From contig NZ_CP115917.1 in assembly GCF_027941775.1 (NCBI RefSeq), positions 976,501 to 1,040,500 of the forward strand: a stretch of 64,000 nucleotides of DNA, given 5' to 3'. The first letter of the stretch is position 1; every line of letters starts with the position of its first letter. The notes under the pieces are model-generated. The model ran no database searches. It had not been told where the DNA came from and was given only the letters and a program-made list of their open reading frames with translations. A program made the position numbers and the translations under genes. Of this stretch, positions 1 to 11,990 are shown one piece after another. This stretch comes from Tenacibaculum pacificus. Lineage in GTDB: Bacteria; Bacteroidota; Bacteroidia; Flavobacteriales; Flavobacteriaceae.

Positions 1-381
1 GCAGGAAGTCAAGCCGATAAATTCGGATTGATAACCACACAAACTTCTGTAAATGTTTTTACTGTAAAAGCCAAAAAGGAAGGTATTATGGATATTGATA
101 TTCCTGAAACACATCAATCATTGGTTTATTTATTAGACGGTGAAGTTTTAATAAATAATATTGCAACATTAAAAAAAGGAGCAACTCAAATGGTTACTTT
201 TAATAATGATGGTGATTTTATTAAAATTGATGCCAAAAAAGAAAGTACATTATTGGTGTTATCAGGAGAACCAATTAATGAAAAAGTAGCCCAATACGGA
301 CCTTATGTAATGAATACACAAACCGAAATTATGGAAGCAATGCGTGATTATCAAAAAGGAAAAATGGGCTTTTTATATTAG
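1..381 (+). CDS. Pirin family protein, C-terminal part (5' end outside window)
   Basis: The frame is open from base 1, so only the last 126 codons lie in the window. The C-terminal half of a pirin-type bicupin is recognisable. The end of the protein contains SGEPINEKVAQYGPYVMNT and RDYQKGKMGF, which is the hallmark C-terminal signature of pirins. Pirins are cupin-fold, usually metal-binding proteins; some act as quercetin 2,3-dioxygenases or transcription co-factors. The metal-binding residues are in the N-terminal cupin, which is not visible here, so no activity can be assigned. The TTG at base 28 is an internal codon, not a start. The gene ends before a bidirectional hairpin shared with the converging minus-strand cluster. 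Confidence 0.9.
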   Translation, partial: AGSQADKFGLITTQTSVNVFTVKAKKEGIMDIDIPETHQSLVYLLDGEVLINNIATLKKGATQMVTFNNDGDFIKIDAKKESTLLVLSGEPINEKVAQYGPYVMNTQTEIMEAMRDYQKGKMGFLY

Positions 382-399
382 TATAATTTTTTTAAATGT

Positions 400-432
400 A
401 AAAACTCAGGATATATAATCCTGAGTTTTTTA
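400..432. terminator. Bidirectional intrinsic terminator between pirin gene and surface-protein cluster
   Basis: An 11-bp perfect stem (AAAAACTCAGG at 400-410 with CCTGAGTTTTT at 420-430) closes a 9-base AT loop. It is followed by T on the plus strand and by T on the minus strand, so it can stop transcription from both converging units. Confidence 0.85.
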
Positions 433-459
433 TTTTAATACTTAAAAGTTTTTTTTTGA

Positions 460-579
460 TTAAAAAACCTCTTCAAAATCTCCTTGAACTTTAGTACACT
501 GATAACTTTCTTGGCGACTACAACCAAAAATTAAGGTTAAAAATAGCACTAAACAACATATCATTTTTAATTTTTTCAT
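460..579 (-). CDS. Small putative lipoprotein (39 aa)
   Basis: A 39-codon frame starts at ATG (577-579) and ends in TAA (460-462). The product begins MKKLKMICCLVLFLTLIFGC, a charged n-region, a hydrophobic stretch and a lipobox (LIFGC) with the likely lipidated Cys at residue 20. About 19 polar residues follow (SRQESYQ, then an acidic end). It starts 13 bases after the stop of the secreted-protein gene at 593 and on the same strand, so it is probably the last cistron of that cluster, just before the shared terminator. No function is recognised. The signal-like N-terminus and operon position make it more likely real than chance, but it is too short to be certain. Confidence 0.55.
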   Translation of the reverse strand: MKKLKMICCLVLFLTLIFGCSRQESYQCTKVQGDFEEVF

Positions 580-592
580 CTTTTATATCAAA

Positions 593-1492
593 TTAATTAA
601 TTACTATGGTTTTAATAACTCCGTCTACTTCAACTTGGTAAACTCCCGAATCTAAACCTTCAAAAATGCTTTTACCTTGGCTGATGCTAGAAGTATATAA
701 AAGATTTCCGTTTTGTTTTAGTAAAACAGATGTAGCAGGTATTGCGTATTCAACTTTTATAACTCCTTTAAAATCACAAACTTCGTGTTTTCTAAAAAAA
801 CGAGGTTCTTTAACTTCAATTTTCGTTACTTGAATTTGTACTGTTTTTATTTCAGATTGATTTTCTGAAACAATCATAAATTCAACAGGATTTGTAAAAT
901 CGATAATAGTATTTGGAGTTAGTAAATTACCATCATAAAAAACAGTTGTACCCAAACTTACGTCAAAAAAAGGTGTAAGAGAAGTTATATCTTCAGTGTT
1001 TTTTATTTCAATAGTTACATTATTATCGGTCTCAGTATAACTTAAAACTGGAATGTTTTCAAACTCCACAGTATTTAATATAGCTACGTCAGATAAAGTA
1101 GGTTGAGCTACACTATATGCTTGTTGTAAATTTCCGTAATGTGCTAAAATTTCAAATTCTAATTGATTATCGATTTCTGTAACAGTATCTTCAGTTGAAT
1201 TATAAACTTTAAAATTAAGCTGTTCTCCATCTGTATTCGAAAATATAGTTAAATAAGCATAATACTTATCTTCTGAAGCTACATAAATTAAATTCGTAAC
1301 ACCTCTACATTCATCATTTACAAAAACACCAACTTTATCGTTTTCGCTTGATAAACGTGTTCCATTAATATTGATAAACGAAACTAATGACATTGTGTGT
1401 TCAAATTCGTTTTCGTTCAAACTCCAGTTAGGAGTTTGAGCGATTAACGAATTGATAAAGAAAAAACTGCAAATAATTATTAAATTTCTCAT
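593..1492 (-). CDS. Secreted protein with a domain shared with the neighbouring giant T9SS protein
   Basis: The 299-residue product has a signal peptide (about residues 1-18, ending SLIAQ). Residues about 22-110 (WSLNENEFEHTM, VGVFVNDECRGV, YAYLTIFSNTDGEQLNFKVY) match a module near the C-terminus of the giant protein encoded just upstream (WEVNPADFDYSL, VAAFVNGELRGV, YFVFLTVYANQSSGEEISFKVW). The rest looks beta-rich and ends in a short Ig-like segment without a clear T9SS sorting signature. The gene starts 3 bases after the giant gene's stop, so the two are almost certainly co-transcribed. I infer a partner or paralogous surface protein. The biochemical role is unknown. Confidence 0.8.
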   Translation of the reverse strand: MRNLIIICSFFFINSLIAQTPNWSLNENEFEHTMSLVSFININGTRLSSENDKVGVFVNDECRGVTNLIYVASEDKYYAYLTIFSNTDGEQLNFKVYNSTEDTVTEIDNQLEFEILAHYGNLQQAYSVAQPTLSDVAILNTVEFENIPVLSYTETDNNVTIEIKNTEDITSLTPFFDVSLGTTVFYDGNLLTPNTIIDFTNPVEFMIVSENQSEIKTVQIQVTKIEVKEPRFFRKHEVCDFKGVIKVEYAIPATSVLLKQNGNLLYTSSISQGKSIFEGLDSGVYQVEVDGVIKTIVIN

Positions 1493-1495
1493 TAT

Positions 1496-4400
1496 CTATT
1501 TTTTTATTAGATGTTTAATTACAGTATTAGAATCTGTAACAACCTTTATAATATAATTTCCGCTTGATAAATTAAAATCATTAAGAATTAAAAGCTTGTT
1601 ATTTTGATCCATTTTATAGTTCTTTTGATAAGAAACTTGACCTATTGTTGAATAAATTTTAACAGCAACATTTGTTTGTTGTTTTTTGAAATTTATTTTT
1701 AGATAATCATCAAAAGTATTTGGAAAAATTTGGATTTCCTCATCTAAAGTTCCAATTACTATTGGATTTAGAATTGTACCTAATACAGCGTTATTCTTAA
1801 ACTGTACCGATTCAGAAGTAATTTCTTCTTTAGAACCATCACTTTTTTGAATATAAAAGGTAAGTTTTTCTGATGTATCAGAAAATATTGAGATAAAATG
1901 TAAATTCTCTCCATCGATATTAATAGCTTCAGATTCACCTCGAATTTCTCCGTTTGAATTGTAAATTTTAAGCATACTATAATCTGCAGGAATTTTTACA
2001 ATAGCGTTCATATTTGAAGCGTACTTATTAAAAGTAGTAGTTTCAACTGTTGAACTACTTCTCTTTGCGCTATTAACAATACTGCTTTTACTTAAATTTT
2101 CATCTAAATAAGAAGGATAAGTAAATATTTGGTTTTCTGCTGACTTAAGCATATATCCTTTTCCTTGTTCAAGGAAATTTAAATTACCAGACCAACTATT
2201 ATTTAAAGCGTCATAAATTGCGAATTTATTTTGAGATTTAATTACATCGCCATCCGTCGCGTTAAAATTAGCCAATGCTTCATTTAAAGGAGTATTTCTA
2301 GAAACAACATACGGTAACCAGTTCCAGTTTTCTTGTATTGGAAATGACCAAGTGTTTAAATCAACTTTAATTCCTGAAACATTTAATGTATTTGTGTTAT
2401 TTGTGTACACTTTATACATTTGATTAGTATTCAATCCTCCAGCAACGCTAGTTATAGATCCTGACCAACCACTTAAATTAGGGTCGTTGTATTGTTGGTA
2501 GGTTTCTAATAAAGACGGTGAATTACTTAAAATTCTGTCTGATGTTGCTAAATTTAAATCGGCAGTTAAGGTGTTGATGTCTGATAAATTAGCATCGTTC
2601 ACAAAAAATGACGTCCAAGTCCAACCGCTGTTAAGGTTTATAGATTGATATAATTCATCTGAATTTTCAAAAATCTCAGGAGCTTGTTTAGTTCCCATAA
2701 TATTATTATCAACAAAAGGTATTGTTAATTTATTACTGATAGTAACAGGATAAATAACATCGGTAGATGCATCCCAAACTTTAAAACTAATTTCTTCTCC
2801 GCTTGATTGATTTGCATATACGGTAAGAAAAACAAAGTATTCATCGTAATCTTCATCATAAAATAAAGAAGATACACCTCGAAGTTCTCCATTTACAAAT
2901 GCAGCAACAGTGTCAGTATTATTTTCAGCAAATACTCCATCGATATTAATTTTACCTACAATATTAAGGCTATAATCAAAATCAGCAGGATTTACTTCCC
3001 ATTCAGGACCTACAGAGTTTACATTCAAGTTTAATTGAATTTTTTCATCATAACCGTAATCACTATTTAAGTACATATCATGCTGATAATTTCCAACAGA
3101 AAGTTCTTGTTCTGTAGTTCCAGTAATGGTAATAACACTTGCAGGTGCTATAGTTCCTGATGATGCTGTTAATGATAACCAACTAGGAATATTACTGATG
3201 TTAAATTGTGTTGATGTTCCTCCGTTATTTCTAACTTCGATTTCAAAAGTACCACCTTGATTGAAAGGGATATTTTTTTCAACAATTTCAGATTGACCAT
3301 CAATTGACCAGTTTAATTGATTTTTATCAATATAAGCTGTCCAAGTTACGGGTGATTGTTGCACGTTATTAACGTCATCAAACATTCTATTAACCGTAAT
3401 ATCTAATACTTGATTTTCTATAACAGAAGGATGCGTTACATTGGGTTTTATAATCAATTCATCACCGTTAATTACATAATCTACAATAAAATTTGTTAAA
3501 TCTCGAGTGGGTTTAATAGGTGGTGCATCTTCTGAATAATTAGAAGTACCAGCATTAATAATCGCATTTGAACTAAATACCTGCGCATTTACATCAATAT
3601 GATAATAACTAGGCAATGGATTTGCCAATGCACCAGGTTCGTTCATTTTCATGTAGAAATATAAACCAGGTGTATTAAAATCGATTTCAAAAAAGCGATC
3701 TCTATCAACTTGTTTAGTATCTCTTAAAGTATTCCATAATCTAACTTCTGATAAATACCCTGTAAAATGGTTGTCAGTAGTTTCAATACCTGCTAAATCT
3801 TTATGACCTCTAGCACCTAACCATATTTTATCACCATAAAAAGCAGAAATATTTTCAGAGTTATTGGTACTTACAAGATCTGAATCTATATAAGTTCTTA
3901 AACTACCTTGTCTATTTAATAAAACAGCAACATGATGCCAATTACCATCGGTAACACTTGTTGTAGTTAATTCGTACGAATTGTTTTCGTTCATTAAATT
4001 CAAGTTACCATCTGTAGCTAAATTAATAGCCCATTTGTTTCTAGTTCCGTTTGATGATGCAATATCTTGGTCATCACCTCGTCCGTTAGAGAATAAAGTT
4101 GCTTGTTGTGCTACATCTGTTTTAACCCAAAAACTTAGTGTAACATCCATTTGATCATTAATTTGAACAATGCTAACATCATCACAAGCTAAATATTGAT
4201 TATTTTCAAACTCATAAGAAGTTCCACTTGGTTTAATATCCCAATCAGTATTAACTACGGCATGTTTAAAACGAGCAATATCATTTGCGATAGTACCATT
4301 TCCTTCATCCATAGGCCATAAACCTATTAAATTTCGTTCGTTACCTAAATATTTTGTATTTAAGTTTGAAGCAACATCACTTAATGTTAATGATTTAGAC

Positions 4401-7400
4401 CAGATTCTTAAATCGTGCATATTTCCTACAAATGTATTTCCTCCAATAACTATTGGATTATTGTATGAATATTGAACGTTTTGTGCTACTTCTAAAACAG
4501 CGATATCACTACTATCTTCATATATAGATATCGTTCCTTCATCTGAATTATAGACAAAAGCATAATGATGGAATAAATTATCATTAATAATACTTCCTGA
4601 AACAGTATTTCCTGCAAATTCAAACCTTATTTGACCGTTTTCTAAACCTATATTTACGCCATTTTCTTGACTTAAAATAGTTGCATTTGCTGTTGTAGTT
4701 GCATTGTTCATCCAAAACTCTAAAGTAAAATCTCCTGTTTGAAATAATGGATTATTTATGTTTACAGTATTGTTAGCTCCATTGAAGTTAACAGAAACGT
4801 TATGGTTTATTTCTTGCTGATTTGTTTGTCCTGTAACTTGGATTAAACTAACCGCTTGATTGTAAGAAATTGGTTGGTTAAAACGAACTACAATATCTTC
4901 ACCATAACTAAGAATACCATCGGTTGGTGTTGGTGTTCCAAAAACAACAGGTGCATCTAAATCAATTCTACCAGTAATTACATCAGAAATATATTCTGTT
5001 CCGTTCATACAGCTAGAAATTGCTCTAACTTCATAATTACCATTATTAACGTTTGTTCCTACAATATCCCAATTGTAATTAATTTCAGGAGTATCGATTA
5101 CTGAAACGTTATTTGTACTTTCTGATGCATCTAAATAATCTTGAGATGTGTAATAAGTATGTAAATTAGTCCAACTAGGAGATGAAATTAATCGATATTG
5201 TAAGTCGATTTTCTCAAAACTTTCATAATTTATATTATAATCAACTAATTTAATAGGAAGACTATTTGATGTATTATCGTTGTTAAAAGCTTGATCAATA
5301 TTAAAAACCCAGTTATTAACAGGCGAACTTATAGCAACACTAGAACAAGAAGGAGTAAAGAAAGCTGAAAGACTAACGCTACTAACAATACTACCATCAC
5401 AAATACTTTTAAATTCGACAATAATATCTTCATATTCATAAATATCTCCTACAGATTTATCTAAAGTAAGCAAATAGTCGATAGGTTCATTATAAGGAAC
5501 ATCACTAAAAATTAACCCTTGAGGATCTACATTAATAACCGCGTTATTCGGATTTGAAGCAGGGTTAACTTGTAAAACAAAGCTTGTTGTTGTTTCTGAG
5601 GCACTTAAATTTAATAATGATAATTTAAATTGTGCTGTTTCACTTTCAGGAACGTTACTTATATTAGCAATTTCAACCGTAATTTCTGGTTTTTCTAATT
5701 GTTGTGTAGCGTATCCTAATTCTTCACGTGATGTTTCAGGTAGTAATTCTATATTTTCAACAACATAATCAGGATTGTCATAATCAGGTGTAATATAAGA
5801 AGCTTTATTATAAAATAAACTCTTTTCAGCACGTTCATAAGGACAAGAAGAAACACCTCCAATCAAACTAAATATAGGACCATTTCCGTCAAAAGAATTT
5901 ACAACATCTACACTAAACAAGTTATTAGCATCACCATCTTGAAGTGTATAATTAATATTAGTAGTAGTTTCTGTTTCTTCAGAAAGTTCGGTTCCTAATG
6001 TTTGATTAAACTTTGTTGAGGTTGTATTTAAAAAACCAAATTTATTAAACGTAAAACCAAATGTAATAGCCAAAGATTCTTCAATATCTACTTCAATAGA
6101 ATTTGTTTTGTTTCTAACTAAAGAAGTTTCAATAGATCTTGTAATCGCTCCTGCACTAGAATCAAAAGAAATGTTTTCTTCAAAATTAGAATTAATTAAT
6201 TTTAATAATGATTGAGAGTCTTGAAGACGAATATTTAAAATAGCTTCAGAAGAAGGATCACTACCGCTAAGTAAAGCAGCTTTTATTTGCTTTATTTCAT
6301 TCTGAACATATGATTCAGTGTCCTCTTTTAATTGATCTCGGTTATTTTTAGCATCATACTTTGTCTTTTCATTTTCACGAATAACCGATTTCCATTGGTT
6401 AATTTGCTCTATATACTGGTCTTCAGATGAAACACCTGCTTCTCCAGGTATTAATGATCCTTGTTGAATTTGTGAAATAAAAAACTCAAGTGAAGGTATT
6501 AATTCATCAATAATATAAGCTTGGCTATATGCAAAAAAGGTATCAGAAGGCTCTTCGTTGAAATATAGCGCTTTCTGTTTATTGATAAGAATTTCTACAC
6601 CATCATCGTTTGTTAATTCTAAAGTAGCTGTATCTTTAATTGTTGAAACACCAATATTATTAAACGATCCATAATAATAGTTTTTAGATTGTCCTATATA
6701 TACATCAGCTCTAGAACCTACTAAACTAGGGTCATCACTTGTTGAAATTTGTTGACTAAAAGTATATGTTTTAGTAAGGCTTGTAGCATCATTAGAAGCC
6801 ACAGAAAGACCTATTCCAGCAATAAAATCATTATTTGTTTGTGTATCAACAACAGGACCAAGTAACCCACCACCAGCAGCAAAACGAATTCCTAATAAAA
6901 GCTTAGTTTCATTATTGACATTCGTATTGGTTGCAATTTTATTGGTTGTGGTAAAACTAACACTTTCACCACTTTCTATGGTTGCTGAACTTTCTGATCC
7001 AGGAGGATCTCTTAAAATAAGGTCTGGAATATCTGGTGCTTCTGTTACAAATGTTTGACTTCCGTCTGATTCTCCACCAAGTAAAATTGCTTTATTGGTA
7101 TAATTTTGTACAGGATAGTCTATAGAATTAATTCTGTAAAACATATTTAATGATTTAGTATAAGGAGCTACTGTAGAAGGTAAACCTCCTCTAAATTGAT
7201 AACTAATTAAACTTTCATCTTCTTCATTAATAATGATTTTTTCAGAATCTTGTAAAGCAAGATTATTGGTGATTATTAACTCTCCATCTTTTATAGGTAC
7301 TTGAAATTCAATACCATTAGAATTTGTGTCATAATTAAAATAAGGTTCATATCTACTCAATTCAATGGTATAGTAACCAAATTGATTGTAAAATAAATAG

Positions 7401-10125
7401 CCTGTTCCTGCTGTTTTTACAGATGTTCCATCAGGCAAATCTAACATGTCTTCACCTACTTGAGATAAAGCATTTAATACAGGCGTAGCTCTATATACAA
7501 AGCTTTTTTCAAAATGATAAGGTTTTCCTGTTACTTCTTCACCATTAGCACTTGTATAAGTTGGTGTTTTGGTAATTGTTATATTAGAAGAAAAATCTAA
7601 AGATTCATTGGCTTCTAATATTGATATGTCCGAATTTGTAGGTATTGTTAAACCTCCAATTGAATTAATCGTATACATTAAAGGTAAAGCTTTAACTCGA
7701 TATTCTCCTGTTTCTGCATTTGTTGAAAAAGAAAACTGTGTGTTTCCTGTAGCAGAAGCACCTGGAGGCGCATAGCTTAATGTTAAATTAGCAGTACCAA
7801 TATTATTTACAGAACTAACAATTTCTTGTTGTTGAATATTGTTTTTATCTTCATAATTTATAGCGTATGTTCCTTGATCACCAAAACCAATTGTTTTAGC
7901 TGCTTCAACAGTACCACCAACAACTCGACCTACAATATCAACTCTTGTTTTATCTACAAAAATTACTTGTTCCTGAGCATCTTCAAAAAATTCAGATGTT
8001 TGAGAAGTACTTGCAGGAAATCTTCCGTTATATTCAAATGTATGACCTGTTTTAGCAACAGAAATATAGTGATTTCCAATAGGAACACTTATTTCAAAAT
8101 TACCTTCACTATCACTTACTACAGGAGTATTGTTTTCGTCTAAAACGATTTGATTATCGATTAAAATATTAACTCCTTCAGAAGCAATTCTTGCATATCT
8201 TTCTAAATAATCATCACTAACATCATCGGTTGTACCTGCATTATTATACCAATATTCTCCTTTTGAAAACTTTTGAGGACCTCTTGTATAATAATTATAA
8301 CCTTCATCTAAAAGACCTGGGCTAGAATTACTAACATATTGATCTCCGTCTGTTAATCCTTGAAAACTAGGATTTGCAGGATCTGGGCTATTTAATTCAA
8401 CAAAAGATTTAAAAACACCTTTGGTATCGTATAAAATTTTTCCTCTATAGATAAATGAAGAGACATCCGTAAAATTAACTTGATTAACAACAGGCGTATC
8501 TTCTCCTAAATATATAATTTGTTGATTTGGTTCAAATTGATGTACTCCAAGTCTTGGCGATATATTATAAGATTCTCCTGTTCCTTTATAAGGAATAGCA
8601 GAAATAATATAACTACCATTTTTATCAGTAATACCTAAGAAACCTAATTGATTTTTTCTAGGTAAATCATTTACAGCGCTTGTCCAATGAGGAATGTCTT
8701 GTGCTAATTCTCCATCTAAAAAAGCCCTGTTTTTATTGTATTCAAAACCTTCATGAGATAAATCATAAGCATATCGACCAACACCTTCATCAAATCTAAA
8801 ATAAGAAATTAAATCAGCATCATCACCACTAATATATCTGTGAAAATCATCATGAACTCTAGCTTCTGTTAAAGTTGATTTCCAGATTCTTAATTCATCT
8901 AAATAGATTGATTTAGAACCTATTGATCCTACAATAAAATGATTGTATTCTTCAACAGTTCCAGTAGCAGAAAGTAAGCTTGTTGTTTGAGTAGGAATTG
9001 TAACACTATAATCAGGTCCTTGAAAATCAGGATTAACTTTTCTTAATTCAGTGTTAAATGAATCAACATCTTCTTGTTGAATTTCAGTACCATTAATCAA
9101 TAATCTAGGAATCGTATTTTCTTCTACGATTACAGTAACATGCGTGAAATCTGTTAAAAAATCAGCTATAGGAAGCAATGTTTCATCTCCTTTTGCATTA
9201 ATTCTACCAGCAGGTATATAATTATATAATCTATAAATAGCTCCTTGTATATTAAATTCAATATAAGGTGTTGTATCTTCTAAGTTTACTTTTATTTGCG
9301 TTTTATGTGTGTCTAAATAAGACGCATTTTGTAATACAAATAAATCAATATATTCTGAAGTATCAAAAGTTCCACCACTAGGTTTTAACCATGTTTGAAA
9401 GGTATATTTATCTGTAATTGGCTTATTAACAAAGTTAATGTCAAGACCAGTTTCTTTAGGTATATTAATACCAGATCGTTTAGTGTTTTCATCTCCATTG
9501 CTAGGTTCTGCCTCAATAATTACTGTTTGTACAGGGTTTCCTCCTTCAAAGTTAATGTTTCCTGTAATAATAGCTGTTGGGTTTCTGTAACCGATTCCTG
9601 TAATATAGTCTCTTAATTCTGTACCAGTACCACTAAATCCAGGAAGACCTACGGCATCAATTCTATATTCATAAAGCGTTCCACCTTGCACATATTTATC
9701 TTCATAATTTGTCGTTATGGCAGGTAAAGTTGCTATCTTAACATAGTTTTGTTGAACATTAGTTAATTCTCTTCTGTAAACAACAATATATTCGATATCT
9801 TCTAAGTTGTTTTTTACAGTCCAATTTATAGCTATTTTATCTGGGAAATAACCTTTTGAAACATCAAAAGACGCATGAGAAAATGTTTCGTGTACAAATT
9901 GTACCCCCATGGAAACCTTATATCTAAAGGGGTTGTTATTCTTTTATTAATTGTCGAATTTGTTCCTAAATAAGGAGATCCTACTTGTAGAGTCCATTTG
10001 TTTCCTGCTCCATCTTGAGAAGAAATTGACTGGGAAGTAGCCCGTATCAATTCTTGCTGAGAAAAACTATTTAAAGAACAAACTATACCAAAAAGGAATA
10101 GTAGTCCTATTTTTTTTATATACAT
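1496..10125 (-). CDS. Giant T9SS-secreted LamG/Fn3 surface protein, frame broken near 9904-9908
   Basis: Two overlapping frames make one protein of about 2876 residues. The upstream frame (10125 down to about 9905) supplies a signal peptide (MYIKKIGLLFLFGIVCSLNSFSQ) and reads ...TPLDIRFPWG. The downstream frame continues VQFVHETFSHASFDVSKGYF. Adding one G to the G5 run (C5 at 9904-9908 on the plus strand) joins them seamlessly. Numbering from the downstream frame: an Fn3-like region about 20-105, LamG/concanavalin-like modules about 160-385, 1710-1860 and 1910-2090, a coiled-coil stretch about 1165-1215, a module shared with the next gene about 2300-2400, and a T9SS type A sorting domain over the last 80 residues (IQIFPNTFDDYLKINF to IKHLIKK). 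It should be exported, cleaved and anchored by the type IX system. Ligand unknown; LamG modules suggest carbohydrate or matrix binding. It sits 9 bases after the tail-collar gene. Confidence 0.85.
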
Positions 10126-10134
10126 AGTTGTTGT

Positions 10135-11010
10135 TTAAAGTTTAATAATGTAGTTTACACCAAAATTTACAGGACGAGTTTCATTACTTCCAACAGATGT
10201 TGTTGTTCCTGAAATAGTATGACTATGGTTTCCGTTATCTCTTAATTCTCTACTACTTAGTAAATCAGGTTCTGTATTAGAATTATCTGTACCTCCAGAG
10301 TAAGTACGAGATCCATTAACTCTTAGAAGGCTATTATATTCACCATTGTTATGATTATGAGCTCCTGTATTATTTGTTTTTAAAGTTCCTGAGTTATGTG
10401 CGTGACTTTGAAAGTTGTCATTTTGTGTACCCTTTAAAGCTGGTCCATTTTCATTATTTACAGGACTTCTTCCTGTACCTCTTAAAAACATACCTTTTAA
10501 ATCAGGAGTAACAGTTGCACCTAATAAATCTCTAAGTATTACTGTTTCATCTGTTATAGGTATATTTCTACCATCACATAATATCCAACCAGTTGGAGCT
10601 GTTACTCCAATATATGGCATTATACTCCCAGAAGGAACACCATTAAACGCAGAATAAGCATAAGGTACATAACGTAATAATTCGTTAGAAATAATCATTG
10701 TTCCTTCAGAAATTTTTAAGTAATGTTCATTAGCACTTAAAAGACTCTGTATAGAAGCAGGAACTTCTAATACTGTAGAAAATACGCCAAACTCATCTGT
10801 AATAATAGTTATTGTTTCGCTGTAAGTTACTACACTAGCTGATGATATTGAGTTTAAATAACTTAGTTCTGCTGAAATAGTTATAGGTTCATTTTGTCTT
10901 GCATTATTATTTGGGTCTCTTGCAATTCCTTGCACTGTAATTCCTTGAGCGAAACTTAATACTGAAATCAGCATTAAAAGAGTACTTAATAACATTCTAC
11001 TAATCGTCAT
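10135..11010 (-). CDS. Secreted phage tail-collar-domain protein
   Basis: The 291-residue product has a signal peptide (MTISRMLLSTLLMLISVLSFAQ). An N-terminal beta-sandwich-like region about 25-125 is followed from about residue 132 by a tail-collar fold: GSIMPYIG, APTGWILCDGR, PDLKGMFLRGTGR, a His/Asn/Gly-rich loop region, and a final RPVNFGVNYIIKL. This is the signature of phage tail collar and microcystin-dependent proteins, where it forms receptor-binding tips. No other phage genes are nearby and the protein has its own Sec signal, so it is a domesticated surface module rather than prophage. It is first in the minus-strand cluster leading into the giant LamG protein and is probably co-expressed with it. 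Confidence 0.82.
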   Translation of the reverse strand: MTISRMLLSTLLMLISVLSFAQGITVQGIARDPNNNARQNEPITISAELSYLNSISSASVVTYSETITIITDEFGVFSTVLEVPASIQSLLSANEHYLKISEGTMIISNELLRYVPYAYSAFNGVPSGSIMPYIGVTAPTGWILCDGRNIPITDETVILRDLLGATVTPDLKGMFLRGTGRSPVNNENGPALKGTQNDNFQSHAHNSGTLKTNNTGAHNHNNGEYNSLLRVNGSRTYSGGTDNSNTEPDLLSSRELRDNGNHSHTISGTTTSVGSNETRPVNFGVNYIIKL

Positions 11011-11186
11011 AATTTTGTTTTTTAATTGTTTTATAAATTGGGAATCAATCTTGATCGATTCTTTTGACGAGTATGAATTAAGATAATTACAAATAAAATT
11101 GATAAAATAATATTTTAATAGAATAATTAAAGACTAAGAAGTAGTTTATTTAATATGTATATAAAAAGAGTTGTTAATGGTTTTGT

Positions 11187-11232
11187 AAAAAAAAAACTCC
11201 AAAAAAAATATATTTTAAAAGGAGTTATTTTT
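11187..11232 (-). terminator. Intrinsic terminator of the Lrp-type regulator gene
   Basis: Read on the minus strand, AACTCC pairs with GGAGTT (11195-11200 with 11221-11226), with an AT-rich inner stem and a run of about ten T after it. It lies in the 367-base gap between the lrp-type gene and the start of the surface cluster (11011-11377). Nothing else is seen in that gap. Confidence 0.65.
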
Positions 11233-11377
11233 TTAAAGTAATTGTAATTCAGTGTTTTGAGTAGTGAGGTGAATAATCGTTTACTTCTTTATTTAGAATG
11301 TAATATTCAATCTCTAAAATTGGAAAATCAAAATTAAAATAGTGTGTTTTTTTGATGAAATTATTACTTAGAATCTT

Positions 11378-11842
11378 TTATTTTATTGTGATTTTAGTCT
11401 CGTTTTTTATTTGTCGAATAACAAAAGAGCTTTGAATATTAGATATAATTTTAAGTTGAGACATTTTTTTTAAGATAAAATGTTCATATTCTTGAATATC
11501 TCTTACAATTACTTTCAGTAAAAAATCATAACCACCAGCGATGTATGAAACATCCATAACTTCATCTAAAGAATTGATGTGTTTTTCAAATTCTTTAAAA
11601 TCGGATTCTTGATGTTTTAATAGTGTTATTTGACAATATACAATCAAACTTCTATTGATTAATTCAGCATCAACAATTGCAACATATTTTTTGATAATCC
11701 CTCTTGATTCAATTTTTTTGATGCGTTCATGTGTTGGCGTAATCGATAAATTTACCTTCTGAGAAAGTTGTTTTATAGACTGTTTTGCGTCTGTTTGAAG
11801 TTCATTTATCAATTGTAAATCAATAGTATCTAGTTGTTGCAT
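11378..11842 (-). CDS. Lrp/AsnC family transcriptional regulator
   Basis: The 154-residue product matches the family's usual size. An N-terminal winged helix-turn-helix covers about residues 5-60 (LDTIDLQLINELQTDAKQS, LSQKVNLSITPTHERIKKIE). A C-terminal RAM (ligand-binding, oligomerisation) domain covers about 65-145 (VDAELINRSLIVYCQITL, YIAGGYDFLLKVIVRDI). Family members bind DNA as oligomers whose state responds to amino acids. The gene is divergent from the histidine decarboxylase gene with a 148-base shared intergenic region, so the most economical inference is local control of that amino-acid decarboxylase. No operator could be defined by eye. Confidence 0.9.
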   Translation of the reverse strand: MQQLDTIDLQLINELQTDAKQSIKQLSQKVNLSITPTHERIKKIESRGIIKKYVAIVDAELINRSLIVYCQITLLKHQESDFKEFEKHINSLDEVMDVSYIAGGYDFLLKVIVRDIQEYEHFILKKMSQLKIISNIQSSFVIRQIKNETKITIK

Positions 11843-11964
11843 AGTATATATTTCTGTTTAAGGTTCTATAAATCAAAAGTAAAGTATATTTTTCTTTATA
11901 AGTTATTTTTAAAAGTATAATATTCTTAATATTTGGTTTTAAATAGTTTTATTATATTGATTTT

Positions 11965-11972
11965 TATCTTTG
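11965..11972 (+). promoter_or_regulatory. Candidate -7 promoter element for the histidine decarboxylase gene
   Basis: TATCTTTG fits the Bacteroidota -7 consensus TAnnTTTG and ends 18 bases before the ATG. I do not see a convincing TTTG-type -33 box at the right spacing, so this is a partial match. Confidence 0.45.
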
Positions 11973-11990
11973 TATTCGAAAAAAACATAG

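Noticed and set aside
7569..8143. Plus-strand frames inside the giant LamG gene
   Set aside because: Antisense to a long conserved coding region, with low-complexity composition and no start signals.
9904..9908. G5 run as a phase-variation switch
   Set aside because: Five bases are too short for frequent slippage; other breaks in the window point to consensus error or simple mutation.
10135..11010. Tail-collar gene as part of a prophage
   Set aside because: It has a signal peptide and no other phage gene lies near it.
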